From: Caballeronia pedi
Lineage (GTDB): Bacteria; Pseudomonadota; Gammaproteobacteria; Burkholderiales; Burkholderiaceae
DNA: 64,000 nucleotides
Reading direction: 5' to 3'
Assembly: GCF_001544915.2 (NCBI RefSeq)
Contig: NZ_FCOE02000025.1
Location: 1 to 64,000 of the forward strand
Shown here: positions 18,696 to 26,896 of the stretch, piece by piece
Layout: each line of letters opens with the position of its first letter
How positions within the stretch are numbered: position 1 is the stretch's first letter
Made by a program: the position numbers and the translations under genes
Notes under the pieces: model-generated
Told to the model about the DNA's origin: nothing
Seen by the model: the letters and a program-made list of their open reading frames with translations, nothing else
The model's database searches: none

Positions 18696-20057
18696 GTGAA
18701 TAAACCAGTACTCATGGAAGATTTGCCTCTGCGCAGATTCCATCTTCGCGTAGCATTTGCAGGAACCGGCGGCGTATTCAGTGACGGTTTCGTCCTCGGT
18801 ATTGTCGGAATCGCGGTGAGCATTGCCGCCGTACCTCTGCACCTCAGCGCATTCTGGGTGGGCCTGCTGGGTGCCGCCTCTCTGATCGGCCTCTTTTTAG
18901 GCAGCCTGCTAGCCGGTCCGCTGGCTGACCGATTCGGCCGTCGATGGATATTCGGCTACGACATGGTGCTGTTTGCCGTCGTATCCGGCGCGCAGTATTT
19001 CGCGACCTCGCCGACAGAACTTTTCATATTCCGGATTTTGCTAGGTGTTATTCTCGGTGCCGATTACGTCGTCGGCAAAGCACTGATCGTCGAGTACGTG
19101 CCCCGCCGCTATCGTGGAAGACTTCTCAGCACGCTTTCCATCGCCTGGGCGTCTGGATACGTAAGCGCGTATATCGTCGGACTCTTGCTGAAAGACGTGG
19201 CGCCCGACTCGTGGCGATTGATGCTCGCGCTGAGCGGCGTGCCGGCGCTTCTGATCTTCCCGTTCCGGCTCGGGATACCGGAGTCTCCACTCTGGCTGAT
19301 CAAGAAGTCTCGCGCGGCGGAAGCGGCGAGCATCATCCTGAAGAAGTTCGGCGAAAACGTGGCGGCCGGCGTTGCACCGGGCAGCCATGTCGCCAGCAAG
19401 CCCGCACGTTTCAGCACCTTGTTCTCTGCTCGTCTGCGACGGAACACGTTTGTCGGATGCGTCTTCTTCACCTGCCAGGTAATCCCGTATTTTGCGTTGG
19501 GGACATTCACCCCCAAGGTTCTGGAATCGCTCAACGTCCATAACAATTACCTGGGAGCGGTGGTTTATAACGTCTTGCTTATCGTGGGATCGTTGATCGG
19601 CCTTACGATCATCGACCGGATTCCGCGTCGCGTCTTCTTGACGGGATCGTTTTATCTGTGCGCCGCGATTTTATTCGCGCTGGCCTCATATAGCCAAAGC
19701 ACGATCGTAACCGTGCTTCTCTTCGGGTTTTTCGCCTGCGTGCTTTCCGGCGCTGCCAACCTGGAGTATGTCTACACACCGGAACTTTTTCCTACCGAAT
19801 TGCGCGCATCGGGTGTGGGTGTCGTCATTGCATGCAGTCGGCTGGGATCGGCAGCGGCAACGTTCCTTCTGCCCATTTCGGTTCAGCAGTTTGGCATTCG
19901 AGAGTCGCTGTTCTTCTGCGTGGGAACGCTGATCATTGGGGGGATCGTCTGCCAGTTGTTCGCTCCAGAGACGCGCAACGTGGGCATGACGTCTGAACCG
20001 GAGCCCGTGGACAACCACGGACATATCGCACTGAAGGCTCGCGCGGAAAAGCAATAA
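18696..20057 (+). CDS. MFS transporter, sugar-porter-like
   Basis: A 453-residue, 12-helix carrier. It shows the inter-helix 2/3 motif GPLADRFGRRWIFGYD, the PESPLWLI motif after helix 6, and the ELFPTELRASGVGV motif before helix 11, a combination found in the sugar-porter and related branches. It starts with GTG; AAAGGAGACAGC precedes it. It ends the LysR-oxidase-RidA cluster, so it probably imports the amine or amino acid oxidised by that pathway. Confidence 0.85.
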   Translation: MNKPVLMEDLPLRRFHLRVAFAGTGGVFSDGFVLGIVGIAVSIAAVPLHLSAFWVGLLGAASLIGLFLGSLLAGPLADRFGRRWIFGYDMVLFAVVSGAQYFATSPTELFIFRILLGVILGADYVVGKALIVEYVPRRYRGRLLSTLSIAWASGYVSAYIVGLLLKDVAPDSWRLMLALSGVPALLIFPFRLGIPESPLWLIKKSRAAEAASIILKKFGENVAAGVAPGSHVASKPARFSTLFSARLRRNTFVGCVFFTCQVIPYFALGTFTPKVLESLNVHNNYLGAVVYNVLLIVGSLIGLTIIDRIPRRVFLTGSFYLCAAILFALASYSQSTIVTVLLFGFFACVLSGAANLEYVYTPELFPTELRASGVGVVIACSRLGSAAATFLLPISVQQFGIRESLFFCVGTLIIGGIVCQLFAPETRNVGMTSEPEPVDNHGHIALKARAEKQ

Positions 20058-20179
20058 CTCGCGTGATTCGCCGAGGTGTGTCACGTCACCTGTCGTCTGA
20101 TGTCGGCGCCCGACCGATGTGGAAAAAGGAATCGATCGACGTCGCAGGATCGCGCTACAGTCGGATGATTCCGGCCGCA

Positions 20180-20650
20180 TTACTCGTGGCGCCGATGGTG
20201 CGCTCGTGGGTGCCGCACGCGTTGTCCATACCCGTGCGGAGTCATGCGTTGAGCAATTGGCTGTCCAGATGCCTTTTCGCCGACCCAGATGCATGCGTGC
20301 GGCGGCAGATGGTTGCGCAGATCGATCAGGCCACTCGCGGCGGACTGCGCTGATAGCTCCGCCGTGAAAGAAAGCGCGACGATTTCGACGTTATGCGCCG
20401 TCACCGCATCGACGATATCGTGCAGCGGCGTGTGCAGGCCCAGTTGCACGCATTCGCAGTCGCAGAGCGTGACTTTCGCTTAGGCTATCTGAATGCCGAG
20501 GCCGTGTCCTTCGCCCGAGCGCGTCGTGAGCAGCACGCGCGGACGGACCCCACGCCCGCGCACGGCTTCGGAAAGCGGGTGCATCGTGGATTGAAGCACC
20601 TCACTGCAGCATGTCGATCGACTGGCCGCATACACGCGACGTGAACGATC
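20180..20650 (-). pseudogene. remnant of MerR-family regulator with B12-binding domain
   Basis: Read on the minus strand, one frame gives LSEAVRGRGVRPRVLLTT, then RSGEGHGLGIQIA, a TAA stop, AKVTLCDCECVQLGLHTPL and HDIVDAVTAHNVEIVALSFT. This matches the cobalamin-binding domain that follows the helix-turn-helix in MerR/CarH-type regulators. The in-frame stop falls where the family usually has glutamate (A-E-A). The DNA-binding half is missing: the frame closes upstream near 20660, next to the stop codon of the Cys-rich protein gene. The end after WVGEKAS no longer resembles the family. It is therefore truncated, nonsense-mutated and probably non-functional. Confidence 0.7.
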
Positions 20651-20670
20651 TTACAAACGTGTAGGAACGC

Positions 20671-21507
20671 TTAGGGAAAGCACATGTTGAAGTGCGCAAG
20701 CCCGCCGTTCAGCACTAGGGCGCCAATTTCGTACGAGCCGGTCGTTGCGCCTTCGTAGAGCATCGTTCCGTTGGCTCCAGTGGCGACAGCGCTAGTGCAG
20801 TTCTGGAAGAAGGAGGCTTGGCACGGGTAGGGACCAAAGATCTGGTGACCCACTTTGGCCGCGGTTCCTGAAGTTCCGCTCACGATCGGGCAGGAGCACA
20901 CGATCTGGTCTTGTCCGAGTCGGCCGAGGCCTGGGAACGATTGGCCTCGCGTGCTCGCGAAGCAGACGCCGCCGTCGCAAGAGGCAAAGGCGCCGGAGTT
21001 TGACGTTGGGGGGCAGAAGTAGAGCGCTTGGTCTCCAGATTGCCCGACGCTCGAGGGGGGCACGCTGAAGGTGCTCACCACATAACCGTTGCTGGAGCCC
21101 TTACCGTTGAAGGTGCAAACGTCCCCGCCGGGGTATGACAATTTGCGGCTGATGCTGTTGCCAAACAGCAAATTGCATCGGCAATAGGCGACGTTGTTGT
21201 AGACGAAGCACTGGACACCGGTGCATAGCGCGTACTCCTGGTTGCGGCAGATCGAGAGTCCCGTCTGCGCCGAGGCGGCCGCGATATCGGCTTCGACCCC
21301 ACCAGGGGTCGAGGCGGTGGGAGCCGTGGAAGTGGTGCTGCTCGCGGCCCAACTTTTTTTCCACCCGATCGAGGTCAGGAGCGCTCCCAATAGGCCACCG
21401 CTTACCAGTTGCAGAGTTTTGCGTCGGCTCGGTCTGCGCGCGACGGCTTTGGTCCATTCATCGAATTGATTTTCCACTGCGTGTGGGTCGGCCGGGCGGG
21501 TTTTCAT
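20671..21507 (-). CDS. exported 14-cysteine protein of unknown function
   Basis: A 278-residue protein. Residues 1-30 are a charged segment ending in SRRKTLQLVSGGLLGALLTS, which resembles a twin-arginine-type signal. The mature part, after a Ser/Thr/Ala-rich linker, is Gly/Ser-rich with 14 cysteines and no tryptophan, suggesting many disulfides. Cysteine clusters include SICRNQEYALCTGVQC, YCRC, CDGGVC and CSC. No family was recognised. It follows a double-redoxin gene by 64 bases on the same strand. That partner would be well placed to form or shuffle its disulfides. It sits in a zone of broken genes, which suggests horizontal acquisition. Confidence 0.75.
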   Translation of the reverse strand: MKTRPADPHAVENQFDEWTKAVARRPSRRKTLQLVSGGLLGALLTSIGWKKSWAASSTTSTAPTASTPGGVEADIAAASAQTGLSICRNQEYALCTGVQCFVYNNVAYCRCNLLFGNSISRKLSYPGGDVCTFNGKGSSNGYVVSTFSVPPSSVGQSGDQALYFCPPTSNSGAFASCDGGVCFASTRGQSFPGLGRLGQDQIVCSCPIVSGTSGTAAKVGHQIFGPYPCQASFFQNCTSAVATGANGTMLYEGATTGSYEIGALVLNGGLAHFNMCFP

Positions 21508-21571
21508 GGCGGCTTCCTGACATCTGTGGGCATTGAGTTCTGGAGGCTACTCGCGCAATGACAAAGGACCT

Positions 21572-22675
21572 TCAGGGTAGAGTTGAAGAGACGCTCGGGC
21601 TGGCCGCTAAGGCCAGAATGGCATCAGAGCCCTCTGCCACGTCCGATCCCAGTATCCCACGCTCATCGATAAGGTAGCCCACCGGCGTAGCGAACGTGGC
21701 ATAGAGAAGTGAGACCTCCCAGTTCCTCTGCAGCACCACCAGGAACGTCAACCCCAGCTTGGCCACCTTCTGCCGATTGATTTCTGCGTCCTGCCGGCTG
21801 ACCATGAGGACCAGCAGGTCTTTCCGCTCACGATTCACGCGTTCCAGGTGCGGGGCCAGGAGCTCGCAGGGGCCACAGCCGGGGTCGGTAAAGACAAGCA
21901 ACACTCGCTGGCCGCGGAAATTCTCAAGGGCCAGTTCATTTCCATCCAGGCTTGGCAAACGGAAATTCGGCGCAGGCGTTCCGGCTTTAAGCCCGCTGCG
22001 GTTGAGACGGCTTTTGTCCAAGGGTATGTTTCCCCGAGCGGCCGGCTTGGACGGTCCTTCGTGGCCCGATTCCGGCGCGGCTTGAGGCGTTGGGGACGTG
22101 GCTAACGCCATTAAGGCCGCCGCGCCCATGGCCAACTCGCTGGCGAGGACTCCCGTCTCGTCGAGGAGGTAGCCCACCGGCGTGCCGTGGGCCTGGTATT
22201 GCGCAGCCACTTCCATATCCTTCTCCAGCAGCACCGGGAAGCCGATGCCGTGCGTTTGGAAGAGTTGGCGGTTTGCCTCGGATTCACCCGTGCTTATCAC
22301 CAACAGCGCCGGCTTGCCATTTTGGCCCTCAGATGCGAAGGCCGCCAGTTCCGGCACCATGCTCGTGCAGAATCTGCAGGCGGGATTGAAGAAGATCAGC
22401 AAGACAGGACGTCCTCGAAACTCTGAGAGCCGGCGAAGAGCCCCCGAAAGGTCAGGCAATTCGAAGTCGGGAGCCATCGAGCCCAATGGGAGGCCGCTTA
22501 GAGCAGTCGATGCAGGGACGAGCGGCTCAGCCGGTCCGCCCGCAAACCCTTGCTCGAGCCGCGCTAAGCTCAACAAGATGCGCCCGTGTTGACGCACCAG
22601 CTGATAGCCGAGCCAGCAGCCAAAGACAATCAGTAACCAGGGCAAGGCTAAAGCGAAGACCAAGAGTGTCGTCAT
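21572..22675 (-). CDS. membrane-anchored protein with two tandem redoxin domains
   Basis: A 367-residue protein. An N-terminal helix (LLVFALALPWLLIVFGCWLG) anchors it, as in MauD-type proteins. Two thioredoxin/AhpC-TSA-like domains follow. The first has active site C-R-F-C within NPACRFCTSMVPEL, and the second has C-G-P-C within DPGCGPCELLAPHL. Each domain ends with the same HGTPVGYLLDE or FATPVGYLIDE loop carrying the cis-proline, so they look like an internal duplication. The ATG at 22675 directly precedes the membrane helix. It probably faces the periplasm and works on disulfides of the exported 14-cysteine protein encoded next. No such tandem protein with a standard name is known to me. 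Confidence 0.82.
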   Translation of the reverse strand: MTTLLVFALALPWLLIVFGCWLGYQLVRQHGRILLSLARLEQGFAGGPAEPLVPASTALSGLPLGSMAPDFELPDLSGALRRLSEFRGRPVLLIFFNPACRFCTSMVPELAAFASEGQNGKPALLVISTGESEANRQLFQTHGIGFPVLLEKDMEVAAQYQAHGTPVGYLLDETGVLASELAMGAAALMALATSPTPQAAPESGHEGPSKPAARGNIPLDKSRLNRSGLKAGTPAPNFRLPSLDGNELALENFRGQRVLLVFTDPGCGPCELLAPHLERVNRERKDLLVLMVSRQDAEINRQKVAKLGLTFLVVLQRNWEVSLLYATFATPVGYLIDERGILGSDVAEGSDAILALAASPSVSSTLP

Positions 22676-22822
22676 GGAAAACTCATGCGTGGCTTCCGAC
22701 CGGTAGCTTCGGCCAGAGGAACAGGCGCAAATGAGATGGTAATAGTCCCAGGAAGCTATGTCTGTCAAGCCTTTGCGCTGGCTGTTTAGGTCTAGCTCAA
22801 AACCATCTAACTTTTCGACCGT

Positions 22823-22888
22823 TTAGCCGCCGTCCAGCGCATAGGTGATCTCCTTGCCGATGTGCCAGGCAACAGATGAAAGTAGGCC
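22823..22888 (-). pseudogene. scrap of a glycerol-kinase-like gene
   Basis: On the minus strand this reads GLLSSVAWHIGKEITYALDGG then a stop in one frame. It closely resembles the conserved GLLTTVAWQ...YALEGS block of FGGY-family glycerol kinases. Nothing else of the gene remains on either side. It is a 22-codon match recognised by eye only, so chance is not excluded. Confidence 0.4.
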
Positions 22889-23109
22889 CTGATCCAACCG
22901 GCAGCAGTGACTCGACACGCAGTTGCGCACGCTCGTGCCGCCTGCATGTGGTTGATATGGAGCGGCATCTGCCGACACTTCGCAAACCCGCTTCAATGCT
23001 CCACCGACATTTCAAAGCAGAATCTTTTTCATTTGCACTCTCATTCGCCGCACTCTCTCAATCCTCGCCTATTCTTCATTTACCTTGGCGCCTATGGTGG
23101 GGAGGCAAT
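22889..23109. other. region upstream of bacterioferritin
   Basis: No gene is seen. The right half is AT-richer and ends in the GGGGAGGCAAT ribosome site of the bacterioferritin gene; the promoter for that gene is presumably here but no confident -35/-10 pair was found. Confidence 0.4.
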
Positions 23110-23574
23110 ATGCAATCCGATCCAAAGATTATCGAGTATCTGAATGCCGAACTAAAAAACGAATTGACAGCTATTAACCAGTATTTTCTTCATGCCCGAC
23201 TCTACAAACACTGGGGCTTCGAAGGACTAGGAAAGCACGAATACGACGAGTCGATCGAGGAGATGAAGCATGCGGACAAGTTGATCGAACGCATTTTTAT
23301 GCTCGACGGCCTGCCCAATCTGCAGGATCTGGACAAGTTGCTTATCGGCGAGGACGTGCTGGAAGTGCTTCAGTGCGATCTGAAGCTGGAACAGTCGGCG
23401 CAGGCGAAATGCCGGGAGGCAATCGTCTATTGCGAGTCAGTAAAGGACTTTGTATCAAGAGAGATTTTTGTCGATATTCTGGACGACACAGAGGACCATA
23501 TCGATTGGCTGGAGATTCAGATCGGTCTGGTCGATAAAGTCGGAATTGCAAACTACCAGCAGTCGGCAATGTAG
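23110..23574 (+). CDS. bfr: bacterioferritin
   Basis: A 154-residue iron-storage subunit that aligns without gaps to E. coli Bfr over its first 130 residues (NELTAINQYFLHARL, EEMKHADKLIERI, GLPNLQDL). The haem ligand Met52 is present, and so are ferroxidase ligands Glu18, Glu51, His54, Glu94 and His130. The sixth, Glu127 in E. coli, is Thr127 here (sequence DDTEDH). The start at 23110 has GGGGAGG just before it. It lies 579 bases before a probable Fur-controlled iron-uptake operon, in keeping with a role in iron balance. Confidence 0.95.
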   Translation: MQSDPKIIEYLNAELKNELTAINQYFLHARLYKHWGFEGLGKHEYDESIEEMKHADKLIERIFMLDGLPNLQDLDKLLIGEDVLEVLQCDLKLEQSAQAKCREAIVYCESVKDFVSREIFVDILDDTEDHIDWLEIQIGLVDKVGIANYQQSAM

Positions 23575-24023
23575 CTATACCGTTACGGCGATTGCAATCT
23601 TGGGCGCGCGAGCGACCTGAGGATCGCATTGCGTGCTCCGAAACGGAACCTTCCGGCTCCATCATGATCGGCCGCAGATAGACGGCACCCATCTCACTCC
23701 CCCTTCGACGTGTTGACTTGCGCATTGGTTATCCCGCGGCGGTAGCTTCTGTCATCGCGGAAACGATAGCGATTGATACCGTCCTGCGAACCAAATGTCA
23801 TATCGTACGTAATCCGAACGTTTTAAATGCCCTAGCTGACGCTTGACGATTGCCAAGGCTTATGTCCACGAACGCGGTGAATCGCCTTCGACCGAGTAGT
23901 CATGCGAACGCAGACGCGTGCCGGCCAAAGCTGAAAAAAACGCCTCGTTCTATTTCTCAGCACAGTCATTCATTCCATTACACCGGGCCGTGCTTATGTA
24001 ATCTGAAGATAGGCCACAGTAAT
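23575..24023. other. gene-free stretch after bfr
   Basis: About 450 bases without a convincing gene; a 91-codon frame at 23850-24125 runs through the Fur-box-like site and has no ribosome signal. No clear terminator hairpin was seen after bfr. Confidence 0.4.
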
Positions 24024-24025
24024 AT

Positions 24026-24044
24026 AATGCGAATCGTTCTCATT
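24026..24044. promoter_or_regulatory. Fur-box-like site
   Basis: The 19-bp sequence AATGCGAATCGTTCTCATT is a near-perfect dyad (AATGCGAA / TTCTCATT, one mismatch). It resembles the ferric uptake regulator consensus of alternating GATAAT-like hexamers. It lies directly upstream of a possible -35 element and 109 bases before the first gene of the iron operon. Confidence 0.65.
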
Positions 24045-24048
24045 TGTA

Positions 24049-24077
24049 TTGACGATCAATTTCGTCGCGCGTACGAT
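24049..24077 (+). promoter_or_regulatory. possible sigma-70 promoter of the iron operon
   Basis: TTGACG (24049-24054) and TACGAT (24072-24077) are separated by 17 bases. They lie just after the Fur-box-like dyad and about 75 bases before the porin start codon. Iron-bound Fur at the dyad would hinder polymerase at this promoter. This was identified by eye only. Confidence 0.45.
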
Positions 24078-24152
24078 CCGAACCGAGTCGATAAGTCTGC
24101 AATCGTTTTCGATGTCGCAATCTGATTCCCCGTTCGTACAGAGAGTAGATCG

Positions 24153-25655
24153 ATGATTAAAAAATCAATACGAAGGATGCCTTACTACATCTACTCTAAC
24201 CGGCCGCTGTGCGGATCTACTGCAGCGTCGACGGCTGCTCGAATGGTGTTTGCAACTGTAATGTCCTGGGCTTCCCTGGTAAGCGGGGCGTCCGCAGCGG
24301 TCAGCCCTGACGCCACACCTGAAGCCGCTGAAGCCGACCTTCAGATTCAGGCGCAGCCGTCCAACTTCTGGACCGGCTTCTGGACTCGCGAAACGATGCT
24401 CGGCGACATGGGCGGCTTGCGTCCGTGGCTCGGCAAATACGGCGTCACGTTTCAGCTGACTGAAACGAGCGAGTACCTCGCAAATGTGCGCGGCGGCCTG
24501 GGTCGAGGCGGCGCATACGATGGCCTCACCACGGCGACCGTCGGCATCGATACACAAAAGGCGTTCGGACTGCCGGGCGGCCAGTTCAATATCAGTGCCT
24601 TGCAGATCCATGGCACCAATCTGAGCACGCGCTACCTCGGCACATTGAACACGGCGAGCGGCATTGAAGCAGAAGGCACCACGAGACTGTGGGAGTTGTG
24701 GTATCAGCAGTCATTCCTGGACAAGCGCGTCGATATCAAGATCGGTCAGCAAAGTATCGATCAGGAATTCATCACGAGTCAGTATTCCGCCACCTTCATC
24801 AACACGATGTTCGGCTGGCCTGCCCTGCCCTCGTACGACATGCCGTCAGGCGGCCCGGCGTATCCGCTCTCGGCACTCGGCGTGCGCGTGCGTGGCCAGA
24901 TCACGCAGAACCTCACCGCGCTCGCCGGCGTGTTCGACGGCGATCCGATCGGCAACAATGACACCAATCTGCGTGGCACGAACTTCAACCTTCATAACGG
25001 CACGCTGTTCATCGGCGAACTGCAATATGCGATCAACCAGCCGTCCGATGGCGAGATGGTCGGCATGAACAGCAACAAGCTGCCGGGCACTTACAAGCTG
25101 GGCGTCTGGTACAACAACAACCGCTTCGACGATCAGCGTTTCGACAACACCGGCTTGTCGCTGGCCAATCCGGCGTCGACGGGCGTGCCGCAATCGCATC
25201 ACGGCAATTACAGCTTCTATGCCGTCGCGGATCAGATGATCTGGCGTCCCGATCCCGACGAGCCGCGCAGCATCGGCGTGTTCACGCGGCTGATGGGCGC
25301 GCCGGGCGATCGTAATCTGGTGAGCTTCGCGGCGAATGCGGGCATCGTCATGAAGGCTCCTTTCAAAGGACGCGATGACGACAGCGTGGGTCTCGCGGTC
25401 ACCTACATCAAGGTCGGCAATCACGTGCACGATCTCGATCTCGATTACCGCAATTTCCTCAACTCGCCGTATGGCGTGAGGACGCAGGAAACCACCATCG
25501 AGGCAACGTACGTCTATCAGGTCACGCCGTGGTGGACCATGCAGGCCGACGCGCAATACACGTTCAACGCGGGCGCGGGCCAGAATCCGAACGATCCGAC
25601 TCAGCCGCTGCGCAACACCTTCGTGATCGGCGTGCGGGCGAACCTCACGTTCTAA
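24153..25655 (+). CDS. OprB-type outer-membrane porin
   Basis: A 500-residue barrel protein with an N-terminal export signal ending near residue 49 (SGASAA). The family features of OprB carbohydrate-selective porins are clear: GGLRPWLGKYGVTFQLTET, the WELWYQQSFLDKRVDIKIGQQ strand, a GWPALPSYDMPSGGPAYPLSA stretch, and the final VIGVRANLTF strand. OprB proteins are best known for sugars, yet this one heads an operon of iron-uptake genes behind a Fur-box-like site. It may pass a ferric chelate such as ferric citrate. That is an inference from context. The signal peptide is unusually long. Confidence 0.85.
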   Translation: MIKKSIRRMPYYIYSNRPLCGSTAASTAARMVFATVMSWASLVSGASAAVSPDATPEAAEADLQIQAQPSNFWTGFWTRETMLGDMGGLRPWLGKYGVTFQLTETSEYLANVRGGLGRGGAYDGLTTATVGIDTQKAFGLPGGQFNISALQIHGTNLSTRYLGTLNTASGIEAEGTTRLWELWYQQSFLDKRVDIKIGQQSIDQEFITSQYSATFINTMFGWPALPSYDMPSGGPAYPLSALGVRVRGQITQNLTALAGVFDGDPIGNNDTNLRGTNFNLHNGTLFIGELQYAINQPSDGEMVGMNSNKLPGTYKLGVWYNNNRFDDQRFDNTGLSLANPASTGVPQSHHGNYSFYAVADQMIWRPDPDEPRSIGVFTRLMGAPGDRNLVSFAANAGIVMKAPFKGRDDDSVGLAVTYIKVGNHVHDLDLDYRNFLNSPYGVRTQETTIEATYVYQVTPWWTMQADAQYTFNAGAGQNPNDPTQPLRNTFVIGVRANLTF

Positions 25656-25705
25656 ACCCCAAATCGACGCGCGACATTCCACGACCCAAGCGAAGCATTC
25701 AGATC

Positions 25706-26863
25706 ATGACGGCCACTCAAAATACGCGCGCAGCATTCACTTCGACGCGACGCATGCTCCTCGCGTTCGCGACGGTCATCGCCGCCAGCCTTCTTCCATG
25801 CGCGGCGCACGCCGAGCCGCAAGGCTTCCTCGAAACGCTGCACCGTAACACGACGCTCATCAACACGGTGCCGGACAACGGCGATCAGAACCCGTATGCG
25901 ATCTTCGTCGCGCCGGTGTCGGCGGGGACGATAAAGAAGGGCGATGTGCTCATCGATAACTTCAACAACGCGGCCAATCTGCAAGGCACGGGCAGCACCA
26001 TCGTCAACTATCACCCCGATACGAAAGAGATGACGCTGTTCGCGCAGATTCCGCGCGATCTGAAGGAGTGCCCGGGCGGAGTCGGTCTCTCGACGGCGAT
26101 GACCATGCTCAAGTCGGGCTGGGTGATCGTCGGCAGCACGCCCAGCAACGACGGCACCACCGGCACGAAGGGCGCGGGCTGTCTCGTCGTGCTCGATTCG
26201 AGCGGGAAGATAGCGAAGGTGTGGTCGAGCCCGAACATCAACGATCCGTGGGGCAACATGGCCGTGGACGACAACGGCACGAGCGCGACGCTCTTCATCA
26301 GCATGGCGGGCTTCGGCGTGGGCAGCGCGGAAGGCAAGCCGCCCGTGTTCAAGCAGGCCACCGTGCTGAGGCTCGATCTCTACATTCCCGAGGGACAGCC
26401 GCCCGTCATCAGGAAGGAAACCGTGGTCGGCAGCGGCTTCGGCGCGCAGGCCGACAAGGGCGTGTTCCTCGTCGGCCCGACCGGGCTCTCGCTCTCGGCG
26501 GACAAGAAGCTGCTGTATGTATCGGATGCGATCGGCAACCGCATCAACGAAATCGATGACCCGCTGACGCGCGACACCAGCGCGGGCGTCGGTCGCCAGT
26601 TGACCGCCGACGGTCTGCTGCATCGTCCGCTCGCGATGGTCACCGCGCCCAACGGCCATCTGCTCGTGACCAACGCGCTCAATGGCCAGGTGGTCGAAAT
26701 CATTCCCGAAAGCGGCAAGCAGCTCTATGCGCGCTGGATCGACACCGACAAGGCGCAAAGCCCTCCGGGCAACGGCGACCTGTTCGGCATCGCGATGACG
26801 CCGGAAGGCGACGGGTTCTATTACGTGCAGGACGATGTCAACACACTCGTCATCGCGAAGTGA
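25706..26863 (+). CDS. exported beta-propeller-like (NHL/SMP-30-like) protein
   Basis: A 385-residue protein with a Sec signal (RRMLLAFATVIAASLLPCAAHA). The mature part contains repeated short blocks such as GDVLIDNFNNAANLQGTG, GWVIVGSTPS, NDPWGNMAVDDNG, LLYVSDAIGNRINEIDDP and GHLLVTNALNGQVVEI. These are typical of NHL-type propellers that bind surface ligands. The exact function is unknown. It sits between the porin and the DyP peroxidase in the iron operon, 50 bases after the porin and 33 bases before the peroxidase. The ATG at 25706 has no strong ribosome site, so the start is uncertain by a few codons. Confidence 0.75.
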   Translation: MTATQNTRAAFTSTRRMLLAFATVIAASLLPCAAHAEPQGFLETLHRNTTLINTVPDNGDQNPYAIFVAPVSAGTIKKGDVLIDNFNNAANLQGTGSTIVNYHPDTKEMTLFAQIPRDLKECPGGVGLSTAMTMLKSGWVIVGSTPSNDGTTGTKGAGCLVVLDSSGKIAKVWSSPNINDPWGNMAVDDNGTSATLFISMAGFGVGSAEGKPPVFKQATVLRLDLYIPEGQPPVIRKETVVGSGFGAQADKGVFLVGPTGLSLSADKKLLYVSDAIGNRINEIDDPLTRDTSAGVGRQLTADGLLHRPLAMVTAPNGHLLVTNALNGQVVEIIPESGKQLYARWIDTDKAQSPPGNGDLFGIAMTPEGDGFYYVQDDVNTLVIAK

Positions 26864-26896
26864 CGGGCGGGCTGGCTCGCGAAGGAAGGCAGCATC

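Noticed and set aside
20671..21507. Methylamine dehydrogenase light chain (MauA)
   Set aside because: Tat-like signal, many cysteines and a MauD-like neighbour suggested it, but the mature part has no tryptophan for the TTQ cofactor and the length and pattern differ.
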